Below, piece by piece: positions 1-13,798 of a stretch of 64,000 nucleotides of DNA; position 1 is the stretch's first letter, and each line of letters starts with the position of its first letter. This DNA is from Paenibacillus ginsengihumi DSM 21568 (lineage in GTDB: Bacteria > Bacillota > Bacilli > Paenibacillales > NBRC-103111), in the NCBI RefSeq assembly GCF_000380965.1, contig NZ_KB905560.1:462-64461 (forward strand). Reading direction: 5' to 3'. The notes under the pieces were generated by a model that searched no databases, was not told the origin of the DNA, and was given only the letters and a program-made list of their open reading frames with translations. The translations under genes and the position numbers were made by a program.

Positions 1-236
1 TTTTCAAGATAGACGCCCATGCCGCTGGCGCAGCACCATCAGAAGATGAAAACGGGCCGCATGAACCGGGGGCTATTTTCAAGATAGACCCCCATGCCGC
101 TGGCGCAGCACCATCAGATGGTGAAAATGGGCCGCGGGCCCTGGGGGCTATTTTCAAGATAGACGCCCATGCCGCTGGCGCGGCACCGTCAGAAGACGAA
201 AACGGGCCGCCTACCCTGGGGGTTATTTTCAAGATA
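1..236 (-). repeat. Family A repeat, three 75-bp tandem units plus a partial fourth
   Basis: The block TTTTCAAGATAGACGC begins at 1, 76 and 151, and a partial copy begins at 226, so the period is exactly 75 bp. Each unit continues with a CCATGCCGCTGGCGC stretch and a GAAAACGGGCC stretch. The reverse complement, GCGTCTATCTTGAAAA, is the anchor of related arrays near 25.5 kb, 28.5 kb and 54.2 kb. The array ends about 30 bp before the first gene, so it may lie in that gene's leader. It is probably a dispersed intergenic repeat of the REP/BIME kind; its function is unknown. Confidence 0.85.
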
Positions 237-266
237 GCATTGTTGTCGGCAGAGGGGGAAACGAGG

Positions 267-3200
267 TTGGAGCTATCCAAGCGTCAGGATCCGTTCGCGG
301 AAATCGCGTTTCGCGAACATCCCGGAAATAAAGATGAATTAAGGGAGATTCCTCCCGTGCCTTACGACAAAAAATATTTCGTTCCGGGCACGGTCAAAGC
401 GGGGGATGCGTCAGCGCCGGCCTACGAGACGCAGCTCGCGCAATTTCACGAGGAATTGAAGGCGCTGCGCGAGCGTTACCGGCCGTTCATGCGAAATTTG
501 GCTCCCGTCCCTGTCGTGAACCGCAGCCGGCAGGCATGCACTCATTTTCAGTTTCGGTACTATACGCCGGAGGATGCGGATTTTACCCGCGTGCTGGATG
601 GAAGCGGCGAATGGGAGCCGGTTACCGTGCCCGACTTTCGCGGCCCGACCGGGGAGAACGGGCGCTGGATCGGATTTTACCGCTGCGAATTCGACTACGC
701 CCCCGTTGCCGGGGATCGGCGGGTATATCTCGTGTTCAAAGGCGTCGATTACAAGGCGACGGTATATCTCAACCGCAAATGCGTCGGCAGCCACGAAGGC
801 TTCTTCGCCCCGTTCGAATTCGACGTCACCGACTATTTGCAGCGGCATAATACGCTGATCGTCGAGGTGCACAACGATTACCCGATGATGGGGGTCGGCG
901 GCACGAAGCTTGACGGCGACAAGATGTACGCGGCGACGGGCCCGGGCTGGGACGATCCGTACAGCGGCTGGAACCACTGCCCGCCGGGCGCGGGCATCTA
1001 CAACGCGGTGTATTTGGAGCAGCGGCCGCTGCTGTACGTTCAGGATATTTTCGTCAGGCCGAACATCGACGAAGGGTTCGTGGAAGTATGGATCGATGCG
1101 GTCAACTCGACGAACCGCCTGATGGAGCAGTTCGAGCTGCAGCTGGACATTATGCCGAAAAACTTCGAGGGAACCGGACCCGGTTCGCTGACGTTTCCGG
1201 TCGCTTATGCAGGGCCGGGCATCAATTACTACCGCTACAAGGTCGCGCTTGCGGATTTCCGGCTGTGGCAACCTGACGCGCCTTATCTGTACATCGCCAG
1301 AGTGCAGGTGATTCATGATGGCGCATGCATCGACAGCAGCGACCGCGCCTTCGGCATGCGGAAGTTTCATATGGACGAACAGAAGACGCCGAAAGGCACG
1401 CTGTATCTCAACAACAAGCCGATTTTTTTGCGGGGCGCCAATGAGATGGGGCATTTGCAGCAGTGCGTGATGCGCGGCGATTTCGCACAGCTGGCGGACG
1501 ATATTTTGATCGCGAAGCTGGCGAATATTAACTTTTTCCGGGTCACCCAGCGGCCCGTTCAGGAAGAAATATACGATTATTTCGATATGCTCGGCATGAT
1601 GCACCAATGCGACCTGCCGACCTTCGGCTTTATTCGCCGCAACCAGTTCGTGGAGGGAGTACGCCAGGCGGCCGAGATGGAGCGGCTGATCCGCAGCCAC
1701 CCGTCCTCGGTGATGGTGTCGCTCATTAACGAGCCGTCGCGCACCGAAAAGCGGCGCAAGGGCCATCGGCATCTGCACCGCAACGAGCTTGAGGCATTCT
1801 TCGTTGCTTGCCGGCAGGCAATTTTTATCGAAAATCCCGATCGCGTCGTCAAAAATGCGGACGGGGACTACAATCCCCCGACGCAGGAAGGGCTGCCCGA
1901 TTTTCATTGCTATAACATGTGGTATACGAACAATACGATCTCCGTCGGCAAAATGCACAAAGGGTTCCTGCCGACGATCCGGAGCGGCTGGAAGGCCGGC
2001 TGCGGGGAGTACGGCACAGAGGGCCTCGACAACTACGGGACGATGATGACCCGCTATCCGAAGGAATGGCTTCCCGAGAACGACAAGGAGCGCTGGGTGC
2101 CGACGGCAATTCACGGCGCTCAGACGTACGGCATGCACGGCGACTGGTTCCCCGAGCAGCGGACGATCCGCGAATGGATCGAGGCCAGCCAGAAGCATCA
2201 ATGCCTGGCTACGAAGCTGATGACAGACGCCTGGCGGCGCCGGGCGGACATCATCGTGTCGACCGCCGTTCACCTGCTGATCGACGCCTGGCCGGCCGGC
2301 TGGATGAAGGCGCTCGTCGGCGTCGACCGGATTCCGAAGCCGGCGTATTTCACCTATAAGGCGTGCCTGGAGCCGGTCCGCGTGAACCTGCGCAGCGATC
2401 GCTGGAAAGTGTACGAAGGGGAGACGGTCGAGATCGAGGCCTGGCTGCTCAACGATACGCCGCAGGCGTATGAGCGGTGCCGCATCGTCGCGACGCTCCG
2501 CGACGAGCTGCGGGATTACGGCAGCTACGAAATCGCCGCAAGCTTGCCGGCGGCGACGGCGCAGTACGGAGGAACGATCCGCCTTGCCGTCCCCCAGGTG
2601 ATCGACCGGCGAAGCCTGCATCTGGATGCCTGCCTGCTGGACGAAGAAGGCCGGCCGGTCAACATGGAGCGCTTTACGTTCGAGGCGTTCGCCAGGCGGG
2701 GACGGCCGAAGCCGCGCAAGGCCGCCTATCTCGACTCCGAAGCGGAGCTGCTCTGCTCGCTGCTGGAGGTGCCGGCGGAGGCGTATCAGCCGGAGGCGTG
2801 GAAGGGGGAGCCGCTGGTCGTTGCCTCCAGGGAAGCGTTCCTGCGGCACCGATCTTCCCTGCTCGGCAAAGTAAAGCAGGGCGGAAGGGCGCTGCTCGTG
2901 CTAAGCGGGCCTGACAGCGCCGCCTGGGACATCGGCGATACGGCCGTCTCGACGGTCAAGCTGCGCGAGCTGTACACGCTCGCCGCTCAGGCCGACGAGG
3001 AGAGCCTGCGCTGGCTGAGAGCCGACGACTTCGCTTACTTCTACCATCTGACGAACGACCGGATCGACGGCATCTCGAACTGTCATCTGGTCGGCGAGGG
3101 GCTGGAGCCGGTCGTCTTCGCCTATCAGCAGCAGGGCGATCCGGGCGGCAAGCGCAAGCTGCCGCTGGTCGGGAGGAAGCGGCTCGGCAAAGGTCTGCTG

Positions 3201-3344
3201 TACTTCATCTGCCTGCCGCTGTCGGGAAGAGTCGGCTTCAATCCGACGCTCGACCGCTTTCTCATATCGATTATGAACGAAACGGGGGAACTTGCGCCAT
3301 GCCTCTCATCGTTAGCCGAAATGGACATCGGCGTGCAGAAATAG
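267..3344 (+). CDS. Glycoside hydrolase family 2 protein (beta-galactosidase/beta-glucuronidase-like)
   Basis: This 1025-residue protein has the GH2 layout: an N-terminal jelly-roll sugar-binding domain (about residues 85-240), an immunoglobulin-like domain, a TIM barrel (about 370-720) and C-terminal beta domains. The likely acid/base is Glu489 in SLINEPS and the likely nucleophile is Glu581 in GCGEYGTEG. There is no signal peptide, so it should act inside the cell on imported oligosaccharides. I chose the TTG at 267 because an AGAGGGGGA site sits about 8 bases upstream; a TTG at 240 in the same frame has no such site and lies at the edge of the repeat array. The exact substrate cannot be read from sequence. 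The 3' end overlaps the next gene by 46 bases, which suggests translational coupling. Confidence 0.88.
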   Translation: MELSKRQDPFAEIAFREHPGNKDELREIPPVPYDKKYFVPGTVKAGDASAPAYETQLAQFHEELKALRERYRPFMRNLAPVPVVNRSRQACTHFQFRYYTPEDADFTRVLDGSGEWEPVTVPDFRGPTGENGRWIGFYRCEFDYAPVAGDRRVYLVFKGVDYKATVYLNRKCVGSHEGFFAPFEFDVTDYLQRHNTLIVEVHNDYPMMGVGGTKLDGDKMYAATGPGWDDPYSGWNHCPPGAGIYNAVYLEQRPLLYVQDIFVRPNIDEGFVEVWIDAVNSTNRLMEQFELQLDIMPKNFEGTGPGSLTFPVAYAGPGINYYRYKVALADFRLWQPDAPYLYIARVQVIHDGACIDSSDRAFGMRKFHMDEQKTPKGTLYLNNKPIFLRGANEMGHLQQCVMRGDFAQLADDILIAKLANINFFRVTQRPVQEEIYDYFDMLGMMHQCDLPTFGFIRRNQFVEGVRQAAEMERLIRSHPSSVMVSLINEPSRTEKRRKGHRHLHRNELEAFFVACRQAIFIENPDRVVKNADGDYNPPTQEGLPDFHCYNMWYTNNTISVGKMHKGFLPTIRSGWKAGCGEYGTEGLDNYGTMMTRYPKEWLPENDKERWVPTAIHGAQTYGMHGDWFPEQRTIREWIEASQKHQCLATKLMTDAWRRRADIIVSTAVHLLIDAWPAGWMKALVGVDRIPKPAYFTYKACLEPVRVNLRSDRWKVYEGETVEIEAWLLNDTPQAYERCRIVATLRDELRDYGSYEIAASLPAATAQYGGTIRLAVPQVIDRRSLHLDACLLDEEGRPVNMERFTFEAFARRGRPKPRKAAYLDSEAELLCSLLEVPAEAYQPEAWKGEPLVVASREAFLRHRSSLLGKVKQGGRALLVLSGPDSAAWDIGDTAVSTVKLRELYTLAAQADEESLRWLRADDFAYFYHLTNDRIDGISNCHLVGEGLEPVVFAYQQQGDPGGKRKLPLVGRKRLGKGLLYFICLPLSGRVGFNPTLDRFLISIMNETGELAPCLSSLAEMDIGVQK

Positions 3345-5377
3345 CGGAATCGCCGGGTGGCGTCCGCATCGCGCTGTGCAGCGGCGGCGCGTCCGCTCCC
3401 TTCTTCGCCGCACGGCTGGATGAGATGCTGACTTGTTCGATCGGCAAGCCTTGGCGGTTCGAGGTCGGCCGGCTGCGGCAGGCGCGGCTTTCCTCGGGCG
3501 CGGCTGCGGTGCTCGTCCAAGGCGATGTCGGGGAGCTCGGCGTTGAGCTTGAGTTTTCCTTCGACGAGCATGATGTGCTGCGGCTGCGGGCAACCTGGAC
3601 GAACTGCTCGGACCGGGCGCTGCGCGATGTCGCCGCCGGAGTGCTGTTTCCGCTGCCGAGAAGGGACGGGGAGATCGTCACGATCCCCCATATGATCTAC
3701 AACAATAACCCTTCCTCCGATCCGGAGCGAATCGTTCCCCGGCTCGGGGTCGGTCCCGGCCAAGGCTTCCTTTGCGAGGAGCACCGGCTGCCGATTCCGT
3801 GCGTCAACGTGGAGTGGAAGGAAGGGGGGCAAGGCCGCTACTTCTCCCTGTACTCCATTCCGGACTATGTGGAGTCGGGCGACGGCGTCGTTCATTATGG
3901 ATCGCTGGGCATGATTCAGGAGGACGAACGATCCGTCCCCGCTGCGATGAGCGGCGTGTTGATGTTTAACGGGGAGAAGGACGTGTATTATGTAGGCAAG
4001 AGCAAGACGGACAATTATGAAGGCGGTTACCTGGATTTCGCCCCGGGCTTTGCGCTGACGAAGCGGTATGCGCTCGATTGGGGAGATGTCTCCAGACCCG
4101 GCCACGGCTTCCGCGAGATCGTCCGGCAAGGCCTTAAGCTGTTCCGGCCGGCAGGGGCGAAGCCCTTCAGCACGGACGAGATCATCGCGCTGAAGACGGC
4201 GGCGCTGGACGACCGGTGGCGGACGGACAGCCGCGGGGCCGCGGGCTATGTGAAGTTTAGCGATTCCAATGCGTTCGGCAACGTCTCGAAACGTCCGCTG
4301 CATTATATGTACGGCTGGACGGGGCAAGGCCTGAAGCTGGCCTGGTGCGACTTGAAGCTCGGGCTTGACGCCGGCTGCGAGGAGCGAATCGAGCGCTGCC
4401 GGCGGGCCGTCGACTTTTATTTGCGCGAAAGCGCTGCCGGCGTTCCCGGCTTAAGGCACAGCGCTTATTACCTTGAGGAAGGCCGATGGGAAAGCTTCCG
4501 CCGCAACGGGGAGCAGGTCGTCTCCAGCCGGGCGCTCGGCGAGACGGCCTCCGACCTCGCTGATATCGCGCTGCTAATGCGCGCAGCGGGCCGGGACGTT
4601 CCTGCCGGCTGGACGGAGGCCGTCCGCGAAGCGGCCGACTTCTTCCGCGGCGGCACGCTTAAGTCCGGCGTTTATCCTGCTGCCTGGCGGCTGGACGGAT
4701 CGCCGGCGGACGAGATGATCACGGCGGCCGGAATTCCGTGCCTGATCGCGGCGGCCAAAGCTTACCGGCTGACCGGGGAGCGGCTTTATCTGGACCATGC
4801 CGAAACGGCGATGCGGCGCTATTACGAGCTGCATGCGGAGACGTTCGAGCGGCCGTTCGCCCGCTCTACGCTCGATGCTAGGTGCGAGGACAAGGAGGCG
4901 GGGATGTACTTCTTCCAGGCCGCCTCTGAGTTGTATTTGCTCACACAACGGGAGCGCTACCTCGAATGGGCCGGCATTGCCGCGGATTGGCTGCTCACCT
5001 ACGTCTATGTATGGAATCCGCAGTACGATCGCGATTCGAGCTTCCGTCAAGCCGGCTTTCAGGCTGCCTGTTGGCCGGGGGTCAGCGTGCAAAACCATCA
5101 TCTCGACGTCTTTTTCCCGACCTACGAATTGTGGCGCTTCGGTCAGTTGGCCGGCAGCAGGGCGTACGAGCGGATGGGCAGGATGATCTTCGACGCGATG
5201 GGGCAGGGCATTTGCTCCAGGCCGGGAGAATGGGGCTTTACCGTCATTGGCGAGCAGGGAGAAGGCTTTTATCAGACGCATTATCATCAGCGGGGCAGCA
5301 GCAACCGCTGGAACCCGTCCTGGGTCATTGCGCTTGTGCTGCACAATGCGCTGCGGTTCCGGGAGGCGGGCGAATAA
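3299..5377 (+). CDS. Six-hairpin (alpha/alpha)6-like carbohydrate-active protein, family unclear
   Basis: This 692-residue protein has no signal peptide. The first ~280 residues look beta-rich. The remainder is helical, with repeated Trp/Tyr-rich helices such as HYMYGWTGQGLKLAWCDL and LYLDHAETAMRRYYELHAET, as in six-hairpin glycosidases (for example GH88/105, GH127 or GH154 relatives). I cannot assign a CAZy family or catalytic residues. Translation starts at ATG 3299 inside the end of the GH2 gene with a GGGGGAA site upstream, and the next ORF follows immediately. Its place between two GH2 enzymes suggests it acts on the same imported glycan. Confidence 0.75.
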   Translation: MPLIVSRNGHRRAEIAESPGGVRIALCSGGASAPFFAARLDEMLTCSIGKPWRFEVGRLRQARLSSGAAAVLVQGDVGELGVELEFSFDEHDVLRLRATWTNCSDRALRDVAAGVLFPLPRRDGEIVTIPHMIYNNNPSSDPERIVPRLGVGPGQGFLCEEHRLPIPCVNVEWKEGGQGRYFSLYSIPDYVESGDGVVHYGSLGMIQEDERSVPAAMSGVLMFNGEKDVYYVGKSKTDNYEGGYLDFAPGFALTKRYALDWGDVSRPGHGFREIVRQGLKLFRPAGAKPFSTDEIIALKTAALDDRWRTDSRGAAGYVKFSDSNAFGNVSKRPLHYMYGWTGQGLKLAWCDLKLGLDAGCEERIERCRRAVDFYLRESAAGVPGLRHSAYYLEEGRWESFRRNGEQVVSSRALGETASDLADIALLMRAAGRDVPAGWTEAVREAADFFRGGTLKSGVYPAAWRLDGSPADEMITAAGIPCLIAAAKAYRLTGERLYLDHAETAMRRYYELHAETFERPFARSTLDARCEDKEAGMYFFQAASELYLLTQRERYLEWAGIAADWLLTYVYVWNPQYDRDSSFRQAGFQAACWPGVSVQNHHLDVFFPTYELWRFGQLAGSRAYERMGRMIFDAMGQGICSRPGEWGFTVIGEQGEGFYQTHYHQRGSSNRWNPSWVIALVLHNALRFREAGE

Positions 5378-10626
<5,249 letters not shown>

Positions 10627-10662
10627 CTGCCGCCAAGGCTGCGCGAAAGGAGGCGGATGACG

Positions 10663-13600
10663 ATGGATGAGCGATTGAGGTGGAAGGAGAAGTTCGAACG
10701 GCCGCCGGCCGAATGCCGGTCGGTGCCATTCTGGGCGTGGAACGACAAGCTGGACGCAGCAGAGCTGGCCCGGCAGGCGAAGGAGATGAAGAAGCAGGGG
10801 ATGGGCGGCTTCTTCATTCATTCCCGGGAAGGGCTGGAGACGGACTACATGGGGCGGGAGTGGATGGACTGCGTCCGCCGCACGGTCGATGAGGCCGAAC
10901 GGCTCGGCCTGCACGTCTGGCTCTATGACGAGGACCGCTGGCCGTCCGGATTCGCCGGCGGGCTCGTGCAGGCGGCTGGAGGCGACGCGTACCGGGCCAA
11001 GGGGCTGACGCTGGAGGTGCTGCGCGAGCCGGAGCTTCCGGACGCGGCGGCAGCGTGCACCGCTCTGTTCAAGGCGGTTATCGACGATCGCCGCCTGCTG
11101 CGCTGCGAGCGGTCCCGGCCCGAATCCGCCGGCCGACTGGCGGAGAACGAGGTATGGCTCGTCTTCCGCGTGGAGGTCTCGGAGCGGAGCGAATGGTTCA
11201 ACAACGAGGCGCCTCCGGACCAGCTGAATCCGGATGCCGTCAAGTGCTTTATCGGCACGACGCACGAGGCGTACAAGCGGGAGGTTGGCGACCGGTTCGG
11301 CTCGACCGTCCGCGGCATCTTCACCGACGAGCCGAGCGTTCACGACCGCCACTGCCGGTTCACGCCGGGCCGCGGCTGGGTTCCGTGGAGCGATTCGTTC
11401 CCCGGCTTTTTCCGGGAACGGCGCGGGTACGATCTGCTCGATGTCGCGCCGTACCTGTACTTCGACGGGGAGATGTCGCCGGCGGCGCGGCACGATTACT
11501 GGCGGACGGTGACCGAGCGGTTCAGCGAATCGTTCTCGGGGCAGATCGGCCGCTGGTGCGAGGAGAACGGCATCGCCTTCACCGGCCACTATCTGTGGGA
11601 GAACAATCTGGGGACGGCGACTCGCGTCTGCGGCGCGGTCATGCCGAACTACCGCTACCAGCATGTCCCGGGGATCGATATGCTGAACGAGCAGACAAGC
11701 GAATACATTACCGTCAAGCAGTGCAGCAGCGTAGCCAACCAATACGGCCGGACGTTCGTGCTCAGCGAGACGTACGGCTGCACCGGCTGGGGCTTTACGT
11801 TCGAAGGGCAAAAATGGATGGGCGATTTTCAATACGTCCTCGGCGTCAATATCCGCTCGCAGCATTTGGCCCTCTATTCGCTCAAAGGCTGCCGCAAGCG
11901 CGATTATCCGCCGGTATTCAACTACAACACGAGCTGGTGGAAGTACAACCATGTCGTAGAAGATTATTTCGCCAGATTGTCGGCGGTACTCACCGAGGGA
12001 CGGCCGGTCCGCGACGTGCTCGTGCTGCACCCGGCGACGACCGCCTGGAGCATGGTCGGCACCGGCCCTTACGGCTTCCCCGCCCGCGGCAAGGACCGCG
12101 ACGTCTCCGCAGCGAACGCGTACGGCCACGAGTTCAACGCGTTTCTCGGCACGCTGCTTAAAGCGCATTACGACTTCGATCTCGGCGATGAGACGATCAT
12201 GGCGGAGGAGGGGCAGGTGCGCGGCGGCAAGCTGGCGGTGAAGCTGGCGGAATACCGGATCGTCGTCATCCCCCGCATTCGGACGATGCTTGCGAGCACC
12301 TGCGAGCTGCTCATGCAATTCCTCGCAGCGGGCGGCCGCATCGTCGCCGTCGGACCGCCGCCGGAGATGATCGAGGGCAGGCCGGCGGCGGAGCGGCTCG
12401 CCGCGCTGTACGGCCACGCGAACCTGGCGCTGGCCGGGGACGCTGCGGAGGCAGCAACAGCGCTTGCGGCCGCTCTCCCGAGGCGGGTCAGCCTGGCGGA
12501 TGCGCAGGGCGCAGAGGTGCCCGAATTGCTGTATATGCTGAGGGAGGCGGGCGAGCTGCGCACGCTTTTTGTCGTGAATAACGACAGGGAGCGCAGCCGC
12601 GCGGCGATCGTCTCCGTGGAAGGCGTCAGCGAAGCGGAGGAGTGGGACCCGCTGACAGGCAAGATCACGCCGGTCCGGGCCGCCGCCGCAAACGGCCGCC
12701 TGACGTTTGGCGCCGAGCTCGGTCCGGCCGGCTCCAGGCTGTACGTGATGCGCAGGGGCAGTCAGCCGCCTGATGCCGGCTGCGCTGGCCGTTCAGCGGC
12801 CCGGGCTCCGGCGGAAGCATGGCCCGCCGCGGAAATTGCGCTTGCGACCGACTGCCGGTTCAGCCGCACGATGCCGAACGCCCTCACGCTGGACCGCTGC
12901 CGCTACCGGTTCGCCGGCGGCGAATGGTCGGAGGAGATGGAGGTGTGGCAGGCGCAGAGGGCGATCCGCGAAGCGCTCGGCATGAGGCAGATCTACTGCA
13001 ACGGGATCGAGCAGCGGTACCGCTGGGTTTGCGAGCCGCATCCGGCGGACGGCACGCCCGTCGAGTTCCGCTTCACTTTCCGGGTGAAATCGCTGCCGGC
13101 TTCATCGCTTTGGCTGGTGGCGGAAGCGGCGAGCGATTACGGAATTCGGCTGAACGGCCAGCCGGCCGCAAGCCGTCCCGAAGGCTGGTTCCTCGACCGA
13201 TCGTTCGAGCGGGTGCCGCTGGCCGGGGCGGTCGAAGGGGAGAATGAGCTGGTGCTGTCATGCCGGTACGCCAACCGGATGGAGGTCGAGGATGTGTACT
13301 TGATCGGCGATTTTGCCGTCGACGCCGACCGGGCAATCGTCCCCGAGCCGGAGACGCTGGCGTTCGGCGACTGGTGTCTGCAGGGGTACCCCCATTACTG
13401 CGGCAGCATCGTCTATCGCTTCGACGTGACGCTGGGCGCGGGGCCGGAGAGCGGGTACGAGCTGGTCATCGGCGAGTTTTCGGCCGTGACGGTCGAAGTC
13501 AGGGTGAACGGCCAGCCGGCCGGCCACATTCCGTGGCGGGCGGCAGGGCGCCTCGCGTTGACCGGGCTAAAGGCCGGAACGAACCGGATCGAGCTGGAAG

Positions 13601-13773
13601 TGATGGGCAGCCCGCGCAATTTGCTCGGCCCGTTCCACCATGCGGCGGGAGAACCGAAGACGACCGGGTGGGCGTCCTTCCGCAAGGAAGGCGATGACTA
13701 TACGCCGGAGTACAAGCTGCAGCCATACGGTTTGTTCGGGCGAATCACATTGCGCCGCATGGCGGAGGAATAG
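10663..13773 (+). CDS. Large glycosyl hydrolase, GH106-like (alpha-L-rhamnosidase-type)
   Basis: This 1036-residue protein begins with a TIM-barrel pattern seen in GH106 and related proteins: VPFWAWNDKLD, then QGMGGFFIHSREG and HVWLYDEDRWPSGFAGG. A central domain around residues 520-700 carries an ABC-like helical/beta region. The C-terminus is a galactose-binding-like beta-sandwich ending GSPRNLLGPFHHAAG. No signal peptide is present. GH106 enzymes cleave alpha-L-rhamnose from pectic side chains; the family call here is by pattern only, and an uncharacterised sister family is possible. AAAGGAGG at 10646-10653 lies 9 bases before ATG 10663 and 3 before ATG 10657, so 10663 is preferred. Confidence 0.7.
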   Translation: MDERLRWKEKFERPPAECRSVPFWAWNDKLDAAELARQAKEMKKQGMGGFFIHSREGLETDYMGREWMDCVRRTVDEAERLGLHVWLYDEDRWPSGFAGGLVQAAGGDAYRAKGLTLEVLREPELPDAAAACTALFKAVIDDRRLLRCERSRPESAGRLAENEVWLVFRVEVSERSEWFNNEAPPDQLNPDAVKCFIGTTHEAYKREVGDRFGSTVRGIFTDEPSVHDRHCRFTPGRGWVPWSDSFPGFFRERRGYDLLDVAPYLYFDGEMSPAARHDYWRTVTERFSESFSGQIGRWCEENGIAFTGHYLWENNLGTATRVCGAVMPNYRYQHVPGIDMLNEQTSEYITVKQCSSVANQYGRTFVLSETYGCTGWGFTFEGQKWMGDFQYVLGVNIRSQHLALYSLKGCRKRDYPPVFNYNTSWWKYNHVVEDYFARLSAVLTEGRPVRDVLVLHPATTAWSMVGTGPYGFPARGKDRDVSAANAYGHEFNAFLGTLLKAHYDFDLGDETIMAEEGQVRGGKLAVKLAEYRIVVIPRIRTMLASTCELLMQFLAAGGRIVAVGPPPEMIEGRPAAERLAALYGHANLALAGDAAEAATALAAALPRRVSLADAQGAEVPELLYMLREAGELRTLFVVNNDRERSRAAIVSVEGVSEAEEWDPLTGKITPVRAAAANGRLTFGAELGPAGSRLYVMRRGSQPPDAGCAGRSAARAPAEAWPAAEIALATDCRFSRTMPNALTLDRCRYRFAGGEWSEEMEVWQAQRAIREALGMRQIYCNGIEQRYRWVCEPHPADGTPVEFRFTFRVKSLPASSLWLVAEAASDYGIRLNGQPAASRPEGWFLDRSFERVPLAGAVEGENELVLSCRYANRMEVEDVYLIGDFAVDADRAIVPEPETLAFGDWCLQGYPHYCGSIVYRFDVTLGAGPESGYELVIGEFSAVTVEVRVNGQPAGHIPWRAAGRLALTGLKAGTNRIELEVMGSPRNLLGPFHHAAGEPKTTGWASFRKEGDDYTPEYKLQPYGLFGRITLRRMAEE

Positions 13774-13798
13774 CGGTGCAGAGAACGGAGGTTTGAGC

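Noticed and set aside
1-236. CRISPR-like array
   Set aside because: The 75-bp units are similar along their whole length, with no constant repeat alternating with unique spacers, and no cas genes are present.
411-2849. 812-codon minus-strand open frame opposite the first GH2 gene
   Set aside because: It is antisense to a gene with clear GH2 catalytic motifs, and its translation is Arg/His/Leu-rich with no domain; it is a product of high GC.
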